Positions 27,574 to 36,976 of a stretch of 64,000 nt of DNA are shown here, piece after piece (positions within the stretch are counted from its first letter, which is position 1; each line of letters opens with the position of its first letter). The DNA comes from Litchfieldella rifensis (GTDB lineage Bacteria > Pseudomonadota > Gammaproteobacteria > Pseudomonadales > Halomonadaceae), in the NCBI RefSeq assembly GCF_042646605.1, contig NZ_JBHRUG010000001.1, positions 1 through 64,000 of the forward strand, given 5' to 3'. The translations under genes were made by a program, and so were the position numbers. Below the pieces are notes generated by a model, which ran no database searches, had not been told where the DNA came from, and worked only from the letters and a program-made list of their open reading frames with translations.

Positions 27574-28152
27574 ATGACGAGCCCCTCTGGCAAGCCCCTT
27601 CTGCTGCCCTTGTTCTGGGCCTTTCTGCGCATCGGGTTGCTGGGGTTCGGAGGCGGCCCCTCGATGATTCCGCTGATTCAGCAGGAGGTCGTCAAGCGTC
27701 ACGGCTGGATGGACGAGGATGCCTTCGGCGATGTGCTGGCCATCGCCAATACCCTGCCCGGCCCCATCGCCACCAAGATGCCGGGGTTCATCGGCTATCG
27801 GGTCGCCGGCGTGAGCGGCTGCGTCATCGCCGTGGTGGCGGTGATCGTCCCCATGATCGTGGCCATGATCGCCATGCTCGGTGTCTTCAGCCGCTACCGT
27901 GACATCGCCTGGATCCAGGGAATGAGCCAAGGCGTCATCCCGGTGGTCATGGTGATGATGATTCAACTGACAATGGACTTCTGGAACAAGTCGCGACTGT
28001 CGCTGGGCTGGTGGGTCAGCCTGGCCATGGCAACGGTCGCTGGAGGCGTAATCTATTGGCTCGGCGTGCATCCGGGCTGGGTCATCGGCGGCCTGCTGGT
28101 GACGGCGTTGCTCACTCCCCCGCGCGCCAGCCGCCAGGAGGCGAGCCGATGA
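27574..28152 (+). CDS. Chromate transporter family protein, N-terminal-type half
   Basis: The 192-residue membrane protein carries the CHR signature LLGFGGGPSMIPLIQQEVV with HGWMDEDAF and ANTLPGPIATKM, followed by hydrophobic helices. It is one half of a split short-chain CHR transporter: the second half starts in its stop codon (ATGA overlap at 28149-28152). Such pairs work together as an anion exporter for chromate/sulfate. AGGAG precedes the start. Chromate specificity is a family label rather than evidence of function here. Confidence 0.88.
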   Translation: MTSPSGKPLLLPLFWAFLRIGLLGFGGGPSMIPLIQQEVVKRHGWMDEDAFGDVLAIANTLPGPIATKMPGFIGYRVAGVSGCVIAVVAVIVPMIVAMIAMLGVFSRYRDIAWIQGMSQGVIPVVMVMMIQLTMDFWNKSRLSLGWWVSLAMATVAGGVIYWLGVHPGWVIGGLLVTALLTPPRASRQEASR

Positions 28153-28691
28153 TCTACTGGCAGCTGTTCATGGCCTTCTTCATTCCCAACATCATCGGCT
28201 ATGGCGGAGGGCCGGCCATCATTCCGCTGATCGAAGCGGAAGTGGTCGGGCGCCACGGCTGGATGTCGGCACAGGCCTTCGCTGAGACCCTGGCTCTCGG
28301 CAACTCTCTTCCGAGCCCGATCGCCACCAAGATGGCCGGCTACATAGGCTTCCAGGTGGCAGGCTGGGGAGGCGCGCTGGTCGCGACGTTGGCCACGGCG
28401 GTGCCCTCCCTGCTGCTGATGCTGGTGGCCATGGGCGTGCTCTATCGCCATCGGGAGTCCCCCCGGGTCAAGCGCATGAGCCAATGGGTACGGCCAGTGA
28501 TCGCCATGATGATGGCCTGGCTGGCACTCGACTTCCTGCAGACAGGCATCGACGGCGCCGGCCTGCTCCACACCTTGGTGATCGCCGTGGTGGCAGCGCT
28601 GGCATTGCTGCGCTTCCGTGTGCACCCGGCGCTGGTGGTGCTGGGAGGCCTGGCATACGGCGCCGTGTTCCTGGGTGGCGTCAGTTCCTAG
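28149..28691 (+). CDS. Chromate transporter family protein, second half
   Basis: The 180-residue membrane protein repeats the CHR pattern: IGYGGGPAIIPLIEAEVV, HGWMSAQAF and GNSLPSPIATKMAGY. ATG 28149 overlaps the stop of the first half, giving translational coupling; the longer in-frame ORF from 28011 lies inside the first gene and is rejected. The two halves likely assemble as an antiparallel pair. Confidence 0.88.
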   Translation: MIYWQLFMAFFIPNIIGYGGGPAIIPLIEAEVVGRHGWMSAQAFAETLALGNSLPSPIATKMAGYIGFQVAGWGGALVATLATAVPSLLLMLVAMGVLYRHRESPRVKRMSQWVRPVIAMMMAWLALDFLQTGIDGAGLLHTLVIAVVAALALLRFRVHPALVVLGGLAYGAVFLGGVSS

Positions 28692-28831
28692 CCCCTCACC
28701 AGCGGGCCATCGGCGTTGAACGGTGTGCCATCCTGGTTGTCGAGGCGAGCTGTCGCGATTTAGGCGGGCTCGGCACCTTCTGCGTTTTCGGCCGATACTG
28801 GAAGTATGCAATCAAGGCCGAAAGGAACGCC

Positions 28832-30073
28832 ATGACCATCACTATCAACGATGTGCGTGCGGCGGCGAGCCATATTGCCGGCAGCCTGGTGCGCACCCCC
28901 TGTGTTCGCTCGCACACCCTCTCGAAACTGGCCGGCTGTGAACTCTTCCTCAAGTTCGAGAACCATCAGTTCACCGCCTCGTTCAAGGAGCGCGGGGCCC
29001 TGAACCGCCTGCTCGCCCTTACCGATGACGAGCGCCGGCGGGGCGTCATCGCCATGTCCGCAGGCAACCATGCCCAGGCAGTGGCCTATCATGCCGCGCG
29101 CCTGGGTATCCACGCCATCATCGTGATGCCGCGTCACACGCCCAATATGAAAGTTCGCAATACCCGTGCCCTCGGTGCGGAGGTGCACCTGGTTGGTGAC
29201 GGCATCGACGAGGCGGGCGACTACGCCTACCGACTGAGCCGGGAAAATGGCCATGTCTTCGTCCACCCTTACGATGACGAGTTGGTGATCGCCGGCCAGG
29301 GCACGGTAGCGCTGGAAATGCTCGAGGACGTGCCCGATCTCGACAGCCTGGTGATTCCCATCGGCGGTGGTGGGCTAATTTCCGGCAATGCCGTGGCGGC
29401 CAAGACGCTGCACCCGGACCTGGAAGTGATCGGTGTACAGACCCTGCGGTTCCCAGCCATGCAGCAAGCCCTCGCTGGCGAGCCGGTACACTGTAGCCTG
29501 GCGACCCTGGCGGAAGGCATCGCCGTCAAACAGCCCGGGAGGCTCACCTTGCCGATCGTGCGAGAATTGGTGAGCGACATTGCGCTGGTAGACGAACCCG
29601 AGATCGAACGTGCGATCCTGATGCTGCTCGAGATCGAGAAGACCGTGGTCGAAGGCGCGGGCGCTGCCGGACTCGCCGCCCTGCTGACGGCACCGGAACG
29701 CTATCGCGGTCGCCGCGTGGGACTGGTGCTCAGCGGTGGCAACATCGATATGCTGGCATTGTCCTCGGTCATCCAGCGCGGGCTGGTGCGTTCGGGACGC
29801 ATCGTGCGCGTGCGGGTCGGCATTTCCGACGTGCCCGGTTCGCTTGCCGAGCTCACCCGCCTGCTCGCCGAGCACCGCGCCAATATCATCCAGATCGCCC
29901 ACCAGCGGACCTTCACCGATCTCTCGCTGCGCGCTACCGAGGTGGAAGCCACGCTGGAAACCCTGGGCAGAGAGCACAATCGTGAAGTGCTGGAAGCGCT
30001 GCGCGCAGAAGGTTACGACCCGGTGATGCCCATCCACGATGAGCATCCGGAGGAACGCTGGGCCGGCGACTAG
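28832..30073 (+). CDS. Threonine ammonia-lyase with C-terminal ACT-like domain
   Basis: The 413-residue fold-type II PLP enzyme has the cofactor lysine in TASFKERGALN, a phosphate-binding IGGGGLISG, and SAGNHAQAVAYHA near residue 75. After about residue 325 an ACT-like domain follows (VRVGISDVPGSLAELTRLL). It would deaminate threonine (and possibly serine) to 2-oxobutyrate. The single ACT domain and length resemble the catabolic/regulatory 400-residue class rather than the 500-residue biosynthetic IlvA. AAAGGA precedes ATG 28832. A hairpin terminator follows. Confidence 0.88.
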   Translation: MTITINDVRAAASHIAGSLVRTPCVRSHTLSKLAGCELFLKFENHQFTASFKERGALNRLLALTDDERRRGVIAMSAGNHAQAVAYHAARLGIHAIIVMPRHTPNMKVRNTRALGAEVHLVGDGIDEAGDYAYRLSRENGHVFVHPYDDELVIAGQGTVALEMLEDVPDLDSLVIPIGGGGLISGNAVAAKTLHPDLEVIGVQTLRFPAMQQALAGEPVHCSLATLAEGIAVKQPGRLTLPIVRELVSDIALVDEPEIERAILMLLEIEKTVVEGAGAAGLAALLTAPERYRGRRVGLVLSGGNIDMLALSSVIQRGLVRSGRIVRVRVGISDVPGSLAELTRLLAEHRANIIQIAHQRTFTDLSLRATEVEATLETLGREHNREVLEALRAEGYDPVMPIHDEHPEERWAGD

Positions 30074-30169
30074 CCGTGGAATCCAGTGCTGTACTCCTGA
30101 AACCACATGCCGGACGCCATGTTGGAAGAGCTGCCAGTGGTACGACTCTAGCCCCGACGCCAACGAAAA

Positions 30170-30198
30170 GCCCCGATCTCGCGGAGCGAGACCGGGGC
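30170..30198. terminator. Hairpin terminator after threonine ammonia-lyase
   Basis: GCCCCG-A-TCTCGC pairs with GCGAGA-C-CGGGGC around a GGA loop. Four A residues precede it on the plus strand, so it reads with a T-tail on the minus strand; the stem itself is strong enough to work as a terminator for the plus-strand gene. Confidence 0.65.
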
Positions 30199-30247
30199 GA
30201 ATGCATGCATGGTGACGCAAGTTTTGGCGTGATGAAGGCACGCTTAT

Positions 30248-30262
30248 AACAACTAGGTTGTT
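30248..30262. promoter_or_regulatory. Inverted repeat upstream of the glycosyltransferase gene
   Basis: AACAAC-TAG-GTTGTT is a perfect 6-bp inverted repeat next to a TTATAA sequence in the 388-bp spacer between the lyase and glycosyltransferase genes. It is a candidate operator or promoter-proximal site; the rest of the spacer beyond the terminator shows no gene. Confidence 0.3.
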
Positions 30263-30461
30263 GGGCGCCACCTCTACAAGGATAGTCGAATCTTACTGGT
30301 TCTGCCCAATGAGGCGTTGCATGCCGGCTCGAGTGCAATCGGTGGAGGCATCGCCGCTCACCGGTCAGGCTGAAACCAGGCAAGCGGGGCACGTCACGCG
30401 ACTGTCACGGCACCGGCATAGTGTGTACAAAATCCTGTGCCCGGAAGAAGCCTCCTGTCGA

Positions 30462-31655
30462 ATGAATATCCTGATGATTTCGGACGTCTACTTCCCGAGG
30501 GTCAACGGCGTCTCCACTTCGATCGAGAGCTTCCGGCAGGCGCTGGCTCGTCATGGGCATTCAGTGACGCTGATATGCCCGGCCTACCCGGTTGGCCATG
30601 AGGACGACCCGGACATCCTGCGAATTCCATCGCGCGGCGTACTCGCTGACCCGGAGGATCGCATGATGCACTACCGGCGGGTGACCGAACTGACGCCCAC
30701 TCTGGCCAAGAAGTGCTTCGACCTGATCCATGTCCATACGCCTTTCGTGGCCCACTATGCGGGGGTGACGCTGGCCCAGCGCATGGGGCTGCCGATCGTG
30801 GAAACCTGCCACACCCTCTTCGAGGAATACCTCCACCACTATATCACTTGGCTGCCCAAACGCTTGCTGCGCTGGGCGGCACAGCGCGTTGCGGTTCGCC
30901 AGTGCCGGGCAGTGGACGCGCTGGTGGCTCCCTCGTCCCCCATGCGCGCCACGCTGGAGCGCCACGGCGTCCGGTGCCCGATTACCGTGATCGCGACCGG
31001 CCTTCCGCTGGAGTCGTTCTGCCAAGCCGTGGATGGCGATTTCCGGCAACGCTATCGCCTGCCGCCCGAGGCACCGCTGCTGCTGTTTGTCGGCCGAGCG
31101 GCCCACGAAAAGAATATCGCCTTCTTGATCGACATGCTGCCGAGGGTGTTGGCGCGCCACCCCTCGGCGCTACTGGTGATCGCCGGTGAAGGGCCGGCAC
31201 AAGAGGCCCTTGTTCACCGGGCGCAGCAAGCCGGCGTCGAGGCATCGGTGCGATTCGTGGGTTACGTGCGACGAGACGGCCCCCTTCAGTCGATGTACCG
31301 GGCGGCCGATGTGTTTGTCTTCGCCTCCCGCACCGAGACCCAAGGACTGGTACTGCTGGAGTCGATGGCGCTTGGCACGCCGGTCGTGTCGACGGCGGTG
31401 ATGGGAACCCTGGACGTGCTCCGTGACGACGTGGGCTGCCTGATTGCCGAGGATGATGCGAACGACTTTGCCAGCAAGGTCAACCGCCTGTTGGACGACA
31501 CGTCACTGAAATCCCGGTTGTCGCAACGTGCGGTGGACTATGCGGGACAATGGCACGAGGATGCCAAAGCCCGCCAACTGGCTGGGTGGTATCGGCAGGT
31601 ATGCGAGCGTGAGATCCATGGGCACGCCCCAAGGGATGACCAACCCGACAGGTGA
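30462..31655 (+). CDS. GT4-family glycosyltransferase
   Basis: The 397-residue protein has the GT-B layout of family 4: N-terminal MISDVYFPRVNGVSTSI, HVHTPFVAHYAG, and the C-terminal donor-binding half with FVGRAAHEKNIAFLID and the E-x7-E segment in SRTETQGLVLLESMALGTPVV. It resembles bacterial glycosyltransferases acting on lipids or mannosyl acceptors, but acceptor and donor cannot be read from sequence. ATG 30462 is favoured because the family starts there; a frame from 30258 exists but its extension is unlike any family member. The local ribosome site is weak. Confidence 0.87.
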   Translation: MNILMISDVYFPRVNGVSTSIESFRQALARHGHSVTLICPAYPVGHEDDPDILRIPSRGVLADPEDRMMHYRRVTELTPTLAKKCFDLIHVHTPFVAHYAGVTLAQRMGLPIVETCHTLFEEYLHHYITWLPKRLLRWAAQRVAVRQCRAVDALVAPSSPMRATLERHGVRCPITVIATGLPLESFCQAVDGDFRQRYRLPPEAPLLLFVGRAAHEKNIAFLIDMLPRVLARHPSALLVIAGEGPAQEALVHRAQQAGVEASVRFVGYVRRDGPLQSMYRAADVFVFASRTETQGLVLLESMALGTPVVSTAVMGTLDVLRDDVGCLIAEDDANDFASKVNRLLDDTSLKSRLSQRAVDYAGQWHEDAKARQLAGWYRQVCEREIHGHAPRDDQPDR

Positions 31656-31842
31656 TCGTTCACCACATGGGCCACGCGGGTGTCGACGAGCACGATTGGG
31701 ATCGATTCCCTTGGTGTCACTTTGCATTCCTACACCAGCTGACTAGTCTTATAGGCTGATATTGATCACCCATTATGCCGGCGGCAACCATTCAGCATGA
31801 TAGCTGCAGAGCGTTGCCACCATCACTCGGGAAATTGACGAT

Positions 31843-32115
31843 ATGAAGAAGAGCGACCTGATCGACAGCGTGGCAATGAAAGCGGGACTGAGCAAGGCTC
31901 AGGCTGGCCGTGCGCTCGATGCTGTCACCTCCACCGTCACCAAGGCGTTGCAGCAGGGAGATACGGTATCCTTGATCGGTTTCGGGACATTCCAAGTCAA
32001 TCAACGGGCCCCACGAACAGGTCGCAATCCTCAGACAGGGGCGAGTCTCGTTATTCCTGCATCCAATCATCCGACCTTCAAGGCAGGAAAAGGACTGAAG
32101 GACGCGGTGAAGTGA
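31843..32115 (+). CDS. HU-family DNA-binding protein
   Basis: The 90-residue protein is a typical HU/IHF-type histone-like protein: KKSDLIDSVAMKAGLSKAQAG for the helical dimer base, VSLIGFGTFQV, and the DNA-bending arm RAPRTGRNPQTG, ending FKAGKGLKDAV. It organises the nucleoid as a dimer. The gene appears monocistronic. It is probably a second HU copy rather than the main hupB, but this cannot be decided from the window. Confidence 0.93.
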   Translation: MKKSDLIDSVAMKAGLSKAQAGRALDAVTSTVTKALQQGDTVSLIGFGTFQVNQRAPRTGRNPQTGASLVIPASNHPTFKAGKGLKDAVK

Positions 32116-32186
32116 TCTGAGCCGTTTGGTTCCCTGCTCAGGGCGAGCGGAAGTTCGCCCTGGTATAAAGCCGCAAGCCTCCTCCA

Positions 32187-32636
32187 TCAGGCATCCAGGC
32201 CACGACCCACCGCTTCGCTCCAGGGTTCGTTCCTGTCGAGCCGCGCCGAGATCTGGCACTCGAGCTGGTCGATTTCCGGCTGCAGATGCAGCCAACGCTC
32301 CTTCTCATCATCCATGTCGCTTTCCGGCAAGACCACCAGCCCCGCCTCGCCCATGCGGCGCGCCGCGTTCCAGAACTGTTTGGCGGGCTGCAGCTCCTTG
32401 ACGGGAGAAATGGGAAGCCGGTGTCTGCAGGCAAGGTGCCAGAGAAACGCCAAGCCATACCCTTGGCGCCGAAACTCAGGATCGATATCCAGGCCAAACA
32501 CGTAGACACGATCGAAGATCGGGGAGACACCATAAGACGCTATTCCCACCGATGTGCCACTGTCATTGAAGACTTCGACCTTGAAGTCCGGGTTCGGGGA
32601 GACGGGGGATTTCCAGTAGCTAGCGACCCGGGACAT
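32187..32636 (-). CDS. GNAT-like acetyltransferase
   Basis: The 149-residue protein has a beta-strand segment VYVFGLDIDPEFRRQGYG, in which DPEFRRQGYG matches the acetyl-CoA pyrophosphate-binding motif A of GNAT enzymes. The C-terminal region is long, acidic and lacks a clear motif B. ATG 32636 follows AGGA; a longer frame to 32777 is present without a ribosome site. Substrate unknown. Confidence 0.6.
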   Translation of the reverse strand: MSRVASYWKSPVSPNPDFKVEVFNDSGTSVGIASYGVSPIFDRVYVFGLDIDPEFRRQGYGLAFLWHLACRHRLPISPVKELQPAKQFWNAARRMGEAGLVVLPESDMDDEKERWLHLQPEIDQLECQISARLDRNEPWSEAVGRGLDA

Positions 32637-32890
32637 CGTGATCCTGGGCAATCGCTGTAACTTGTACCCCGCTTTTCTTCCTTGCGGTGCTACCAGCGCT
32701 GCACGTCGATTGCCTCTCGGGTTACCGAGTCGTCTACCACGTCCTTGCCTCCATGCTCTCAGGATGAATTTCAGCACCTTGCTTCTCCGTCATTCCGTGA
32801 CGTGACCATACACCAACGTCGCTTCAGCCCAAAGCGCTTCACCGGCGAGGGCAGGCAACGGGCTCGGAGTCCCGTGTCACCTACTCGACG
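32637..32890. other. Spacer between the acetyltransferase and the small acidic protein gene
   Basis: About 250 bases with no convincing coding frame. The overlapping short ORFs here are arginine- and serine-rich and show no family resemblance. The acetyltransferase promoter probably lies in the first 100 bases. Confidence 0.3.
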
Positions 32891-33109
32891 TCACGATGCG
32901 TGTGAAACCGCCTTCTGCCAGCCTAGTGACGCCAACGCCTCTTTCACCGCTGTGCGCGGGTCGTAATCCCAGATCCACTCGAAACGGTGCTTCAGGTCAT
33001 CGGCCAGTTTCTCTTCATCGCTGCCGATGCCCTCGCCGCAGTACTCGTAGACCTCACCAGCCTCACGCGAAGTGATCTGCACCCGACAGGCGCGCGAACG
33101 ACGCATCAT
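32891..33109 (-). CDS. Small hypothetical protein downstream of the BenE permease
   Basis: The 72-residue product begins MMRRSRACRVQITS and continues with a compact, plausibly folded sequence (EYCGEGIGSDEEKLADDLKHRFEWIWDYDP). No family is recognised. It lies immediately downstream of the benE-like gene on the same strand; a TTG start at 33121 would overlap its stop codon, and ATG 33109 is an alternative without a clear ribosome site. Codon use matches the neighbours. It may be the last gene of the aromatic-uptake operon. Confidence 0.5.
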   Translation of the reverse strand: MMRRSRACRVQITSREAGEVYEYCGEGIGSDEEKLADDLKHRFEWIWDYDPRTAVKEALASLGWQKAVSHAS

Positions 33110-33117
33110 TGGAAAGC

Positions 33118-34323
33118 TCAACGCCCGCCTTCGGTTGCCTCCGTTGTCTCGCGCCGCAGGGCGAAACGTCGATGCAACGCGTTATAGGCAATCGCCCCGA
33201 TCACCACGCCCCAGAAGGCCGACCCCAGTCCCAGGAAGCTGACACCGGAAGCCGTGGCAATGAAGGTGATGACCGAGGCTTCCAGGTGATCCTTGTGGGC
33301 AGCGAAGGCGCTGACGTTGCTGGCAATCGCGCCGATCAGTGCCAGTCCCGCCAACACCGCGACGAATTCGCCGGGCAACGAGGTGAACAGCGCCACGATG
33401 GTGCCGGCGAAGCAGGCCCCCACCAGGTAGAAGACGCCATTGGCCACCCCGGCCACGTAGCGCTTGCCCGGATCCTCGTGGGCCTCCTTGCTGGTGCAGA
33501 TCGCGGCGGTGATGGCCGCCACCACCGTGGTGATGCCACCGAAAAATGCCGTCACGAAGGAAGTCAGGCTGGTCACGGTGATGACCGGCCTGGCCGGCGT
33601 GTCGTAGCCGGAGCCGCGCAGGATCGCCATGCCCGGGAGGAACTGTCCTGTGAGGCTGACCAGCACCAGCGGAATGGCCAGGCTGAGGGTGGCATTCCAG
33701 CTCCATTCGGGGCTAATGAACTGTGGCTCGGCCAGTTGCAGCGTCACGCCCTTCAGACTGGCCCCCTCCAGCCATACGGCCAGACCGACCCCGACGATCA
33801 GCAGCAGCACCAGGCAATAGCGTGGGCTCAAACGCTTGAAGAGCAGGTAGGCGCTGATCATGCCGATGGCCAGCGCCGGCACCGACTCGAGCGATACGAA
33901 TACCCCGACACCGAACTGGAACAGGATTCCCGCCATCATGGCGCTGGCAATGCCCGGCGGGATCATCTGGATGATGCGGTCGAAGGAACCGGTCACGCCG
34001 ATCACGAAGATCACCGCCGCCGCGGTGAGATAGGCTCCCACCGCCTCGCCCAGCGATAGGTCGGGAAACAGCGTGACCAGCAGCGCCGTGCCCGGCGCCG
34101 ACCAGGCCGTGACCACCGGTACCTTGAGCCACAGGCTGAGCAGGATGCCCGAGACGGCCGCACCCAGCGAGATCGCCCACACCCAGGAGGTCATCATGGC
34201 ACTCGAGATCTCGGCGCCCTGGGCAGCCTGGAAGAAGATCGCCAAGGGGCCGGAGTAGGATACCAGCACCGCCACGAAGCCGGCGGTGACCGCGGGTATC
34301 GACCAGTCCTTGTGGAGTCGCAT
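33118..34323 (-). CDS. benE: BenE-family benzoate/H+ symporter
   Basis: The 401-residue membrane protein fits the BenE family: start DWSIPAVTAGFVAVLVSYSGPLAI, VVTAWSAPGTALLVTLFP, MIPPGIASAMMAGILFQFGV and GGITTVVAAITAAICT. It imports benzoate or a related aromatic acid with protons across the inner membrane. GGAG precedes ATG 34323. It follows the LivF-type gene after 65 bp that contain a hairpin, so it is probably the distal gene of the ABC-transporter operon, which appears to be under the same LysR control as the cat-ben genes. Confidence 0.88.
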   Translation of the reverse strand: MRLHKDWSIPAVTAGFVAVLVSYSGPLAIFFQAAQGAEISSAMMTSWVWAISLGAAVSGILLSLWLKVPVVTAWSAPGTALLVTLFPDLSLGEAVGAYLTAAAVIFVIGVTGSFDRIIQMIPPGIASAMMAGILFQFGVGVFVSLESVPALAIGMISAYLLFKRLSPRYCLVLLLIVGVGLAVWLEGASLKGVTLQLAEPQFISPEWSWNATLSLAIPLVLVSLTGQFLPGMAILRGSGYDTPARPVITVTSLTSFVTAFFGGITTVVAAITAAICTSKEAHEDPGKRYVAGVANGVFYLVGACFAGTIVALFTSLPGEFVAVLAGLALIGAIASNVSAFAAHKDHLEASVITFIATASGVSFLGLGSAFWGVVIGAIAYNALHRRFALRRETTEATEGGR

Positions 34324-34357
34324 GCAGAGTCTCCGTTACTGTCAATGGAATCGGGAA

Positions 34358-34378
34358 CGCCCCGTCGAACCCGGGGCG
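34358..34378 (-). other. Intercistronic hairpin between the LivF-type gene and benE
   Basis: CGCCCCG pairs with CGGGGCG around a 7-nt loop. There is no T-tract, so it is more likely an mRNA-stability element than a full terminator. It may reduce read-through from the ABC genes into benE. Confidence 0.5.
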
Positions 34379-34388
34379 ACCGGCGCCG

Positions 34389-35120
34389 TCAAGCGACGCC
34401 GAGGTGCATATCGAGGATGGAGGGATCGTCCTTGAGGCCCTGGGCGCCGCCGCTGTAGATCACCTCGCCCTTGACCAGCAGGATGTGCTTCTCCGCCACC
34501 TCCAACAGATTGTCGATGTTCTTGTCGACGATGATGCAGGCGATGCCGGAGGCCTTGATCTCGCGGATAATCTTCCAGATCTCGTCACGGATCAGCGGTG
34601 CCAGACCCTCGGTGGCCTCATCGAGGATGATCAGGTCGGGGTTGGTGGTCAGCGCGCGACCGATGGACAGCATCTGCTGCTCGCCTCCGGAGAGGAACGA
34701 GCCGTCGTGATTGATGCGCTGACCGAGCCGCGGGAAAGTGTCCAGCACCCGCTCCAGGGTCCAGGGCGTCTCGCCCCGCTCGTTGGGCCGGGCGGCCATT
34801 ACCAGGTGTTCGCGCACGCTGATGCCGGGGAAGATGCCCCGCCCTTCCGGTACATAACCGATGCCCTGGCGGATCAGTTGCCACGGGCGACGCCTGGCGG
34901 TCGACTCCCCCTTGATGCGAACTTTGCCCTCCCGCGGCGGCACGAAACCGAGGATCGACTTCAAGGTGGTGGTCTTGCCCATGCCGTTGCGCCCCAACAG
35001 GCTCAACGTCTCGCCGGGCATCAGGGTCAGGTCGACCCCGTGCAGGACATGGCTCTCGCCGTAGAAAGTGTGCAACCCCTTGGCATCGATCAACGGGATG
35101 ATGTGCGCTGCTGCCGTCAT
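34389..35120 (-). CDS. Branched-chain/aromatic ABC transporter ATP-binding protein, LivF type
   Basis: The 243-residue ATPase has Walker A GRNGMGKTT, signature LSGGEQQML and Walker B DLIILDEATEGLAP. LivF-type proteins pair with a LivG-type ATPase to drive uptake of branched amino acids, amides or aromatic acids. GAGGAGG precedes the ATG. The start overlaps the LivG-type stop by four bases. The context (benE, cat-ben genes, shared operator) suggests an aromatic acid as substrate, but this is inferred. Confidence 0.92.
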   Translation of the reverse strand: MTAAAHIIPLIDAKGLHTFYGESHVLHGVDLTLMPGETLSLLGRNGMGKTTTLKSILGFVPPREGKVRIKGESTARRRPWQLIRQGIGYVPEGRGIFPGISVREHLVMAARPNERGETPWTLERVLDTFPRLGQRINHDGSFLSGGEQQMLSIGRALTTNPDLIILDEATEGLAPLIRDEIWKIIREIKASGIACIIVDKNIDNLLEVAEKHILLVKGEVIYSGGAQGLKDDPSILDMHLGVA

Positions 35121-35884
35121 GCCGTTACCTCCTCGTGGTGCCGTCCGAGATAGACGTCACGCACCTTTTCACTGCAGCGGATCTGGTCGGTGGGGCCGCT
35201 CTCCAGCACGCAGCCATCCACCATCACGGTGATGCGGTCGGCCAAGCGGAAGACGCTGTCCATGTCATGCTCGATCAGCACCAGGGTGTAGCGGTCGCTC
35301 AGGCTCGCGAGCAGCTCGGTGACCTGGGCAGTCTCCTCGCGCCCCATGCCCGCCATGGGTTCGTCGAGCAGCATCAGCGAGGGAGCCGTCGCCAGCACCA
35401 TGGCGATCTGTAGCTGGCGCTGTTCGCCGTAACTCATGTCCGCGGCGGGCGTGTAGGCCCGATGCACCAGCTGGCAGGTCTCCAGCACCTCGAGGGCCCG
35501 CTCGCTGACTTCCCGTGCCCGCTGGCGGGAACGCCAACTGGCAAAGACACCGCCCAGGTGGATGCGCGCCGCCAACTGGCAGTTCTGCAGGCAGTTGAGC
35601 CGCGGGAAGATATTGGTCTTCTGGTGGCTGCGGCCGATGCCCATGCGAGCGATATGCCGCACGCTCTTGCCCTGGATGGGCCTGCCGCGATAGCGCACCT
35701 CGCCTGCGGAGGGAGGAATCTCCCCCGAGAGCAGGTTGATCAGGGTACTCTTGCCGGCGCCGTTGGGCCCCAGAATGGCGTGGATCTCGTTGGGCTTGAC
35801 GTCGAAGTCGACCTGGTTGACCGCCACCAGGCCACCGAAACGGCGGGTCAGGCCATGGGTCGCCAGGATCGGTTCGTGGTTCAT
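35117..35884 (-). CDS. ABC transporter ATP-binding protein, LivG type
   Basis: The 255-residue ATPase begins LATHGLTRRFGGLVAVNQVDF and shows Walker A GPNGAGKST, signature MSYGEQRQLQIA and Walker B LMLLDEPMAGM. ATG 35884 overlaps the LivM-type stop (ATGA), so start choice is firm; the longer ORF to 36211 lies within livM. Residues near the C terminus (GCVLESGPTDQI) are typical for LivG. Confidence 0.93.
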   Translation of the reverse strand: MNHEPILATHGLTRRFGGLVAVNQVDFDVKPNEIHAILGPNGAGKSTLINLLSGEIPPSAGEVRYRGRPIQGKSVRHIARMGIGRSHQKTNIFPRLNCLQNCQLAARIHLGGVFASWRSRQRAREVSERALEVLETCQLVHRAYTPAADMSYGEQRQLQIAMVLATAPSLMLLDEPMAGMGREETAQVTELLASLSDRYTLVLIEHDMDSVFRLADRITVMVDGCVLESGPTDQIRCSEKVRDVYLGRHHEEVTA

Positions 35885-36966
35885 GACTCGGCCCTCCCTT
35901 TCGGCATGACGGCTTGGTGGGGGTGGACTTCGGCCCGGGGCTTGCGGCCTCCCTTCGCCAACCGGCGCAGCAGCGGGACCTTCAGCAGCTCCGCCTTGCC
36001 TGGCGGCGCGATGATCAGGCCGGCGATCCCGCGTGGCAGCACCAGGACCGCGATGATGATGGTCAGGCCCATCAGGATCGGCCAGTGGGTGGTGAGATGC
36101 TCGAAGACGAACAGCAGGATCTCGTAGGCGAAGGCGCCGAGGATCGGACCGAAGATGGTGCCCATTCCGCCCAGGATCAGCATCATCAACACCTCGCCGG
36201 AGGTGTGCCAACCGAGCTGGGCGGGATTGGCGAAGCCGTACTGCATGGCGGCCAGCATGCCGGCGATGGCGGCCATGACCCCGGCGATGACGAAGGCGAT
36301 CAGCTTGTAGCCGCCGGTGGCATAGCCCAGCGCCTGCATGCGGTGCTCGTTGTCATGGATACCGTCGAGCACCTGGCCGAAATAGGAGCGGGTCAACCAG
36401 CGCAGGAACAGGTAGCCGGCCACCAGCATACCCAGGCAGAAGTAGAAGAAGGTAGGCGGATCGTCGAGGTTGAGCAGCGCCGTCTCGCCCACCGTCAGGC
36501 TCGGCCGGAACATGATGAAGATGCCGTCCGTGCTGCCGGTGAAGGACGAGGTACTGATCAGGTAGAAAAGCATCTGCCCAAAGGCCAGGGTGGTCATGAT
36601 GAAGAAGATGCCCTTGGTGCGGATCACCAGCACTCCCACCACCAACGCCGCCACGGCGGCCACCAACACGACCAGCGGCAACATCCACCACAGCGAGGCG
36701 GGGCTGAAGTCAGGGCTGGCCAACGCCAGGGTGTAGGCGCCGAGGCCGAAGAACAGTGCATGACCCAGGCTCACCAAGCCGACGATTCCGACCAGCAGGT
36801 CGAGGCTCATGGCGAACAGCGCCAGGATCAGCATCAGGGTAAGCTTTTCGAGGATGAAGTCGGACTGGCCGCCGAACACGCTCGCGCCCCACAGGGGAAA
36901 GGTCGCGACGATCGCCGTCAGCCCCAGCATGATGAAAGTGACGCGCTTGGGATAACTGTGCAACAT
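35881..36966 (-). CDS. ABC transporter permease, LivM type
   Basis: The 361-residue permease has about ten hydrophobic segments and the LivM pattern LVGIVGLVSLGHALFFGLGAYTLAL and EVLMMLILGGMGTIFGPILGAF. Its C-terminal 40 residues are cytoplasmic and basic (LLRRLAKGGRKPRAEV). It forms the inner-membrane channel with the LivH-type permease, whose gene ends 10 bp upstream. Confidence 0.92.
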   Translation of the reverse strand: MLHSYPKRVTFIMLGLTAIVATFPLWGASVFGGQSDFILEKLTLMLILALFAMSLDLLVGIVGLVSLGHALFFGLGAYTLALASPDFSPASLWWMLPLVVLVAAVAALVVGVLVIRTKGIFFIMTTLAFGQMLFYLISTSSFTGSTDGIFIMFRPSLTVGETALLNLDDPPTFFYFCLGMLVAGYLFLRWLTRSYFGQVLDGIHDNEHRMQALGYATGGYKLIAFVIAGVMAAIAGMLAAMQYGFANPAQLGWHTSGEVLMMLILGGMGTIFGPILGAFAYEILLFVFEHLTTHWPILMGLTIIIAVLVLPRGIAGLIIAPPGKAELLKVPLLRRLAKGGRKPRAEVHPHQAVMPKGRAES

Positions 36967-36976
36967 GACTGCCTCC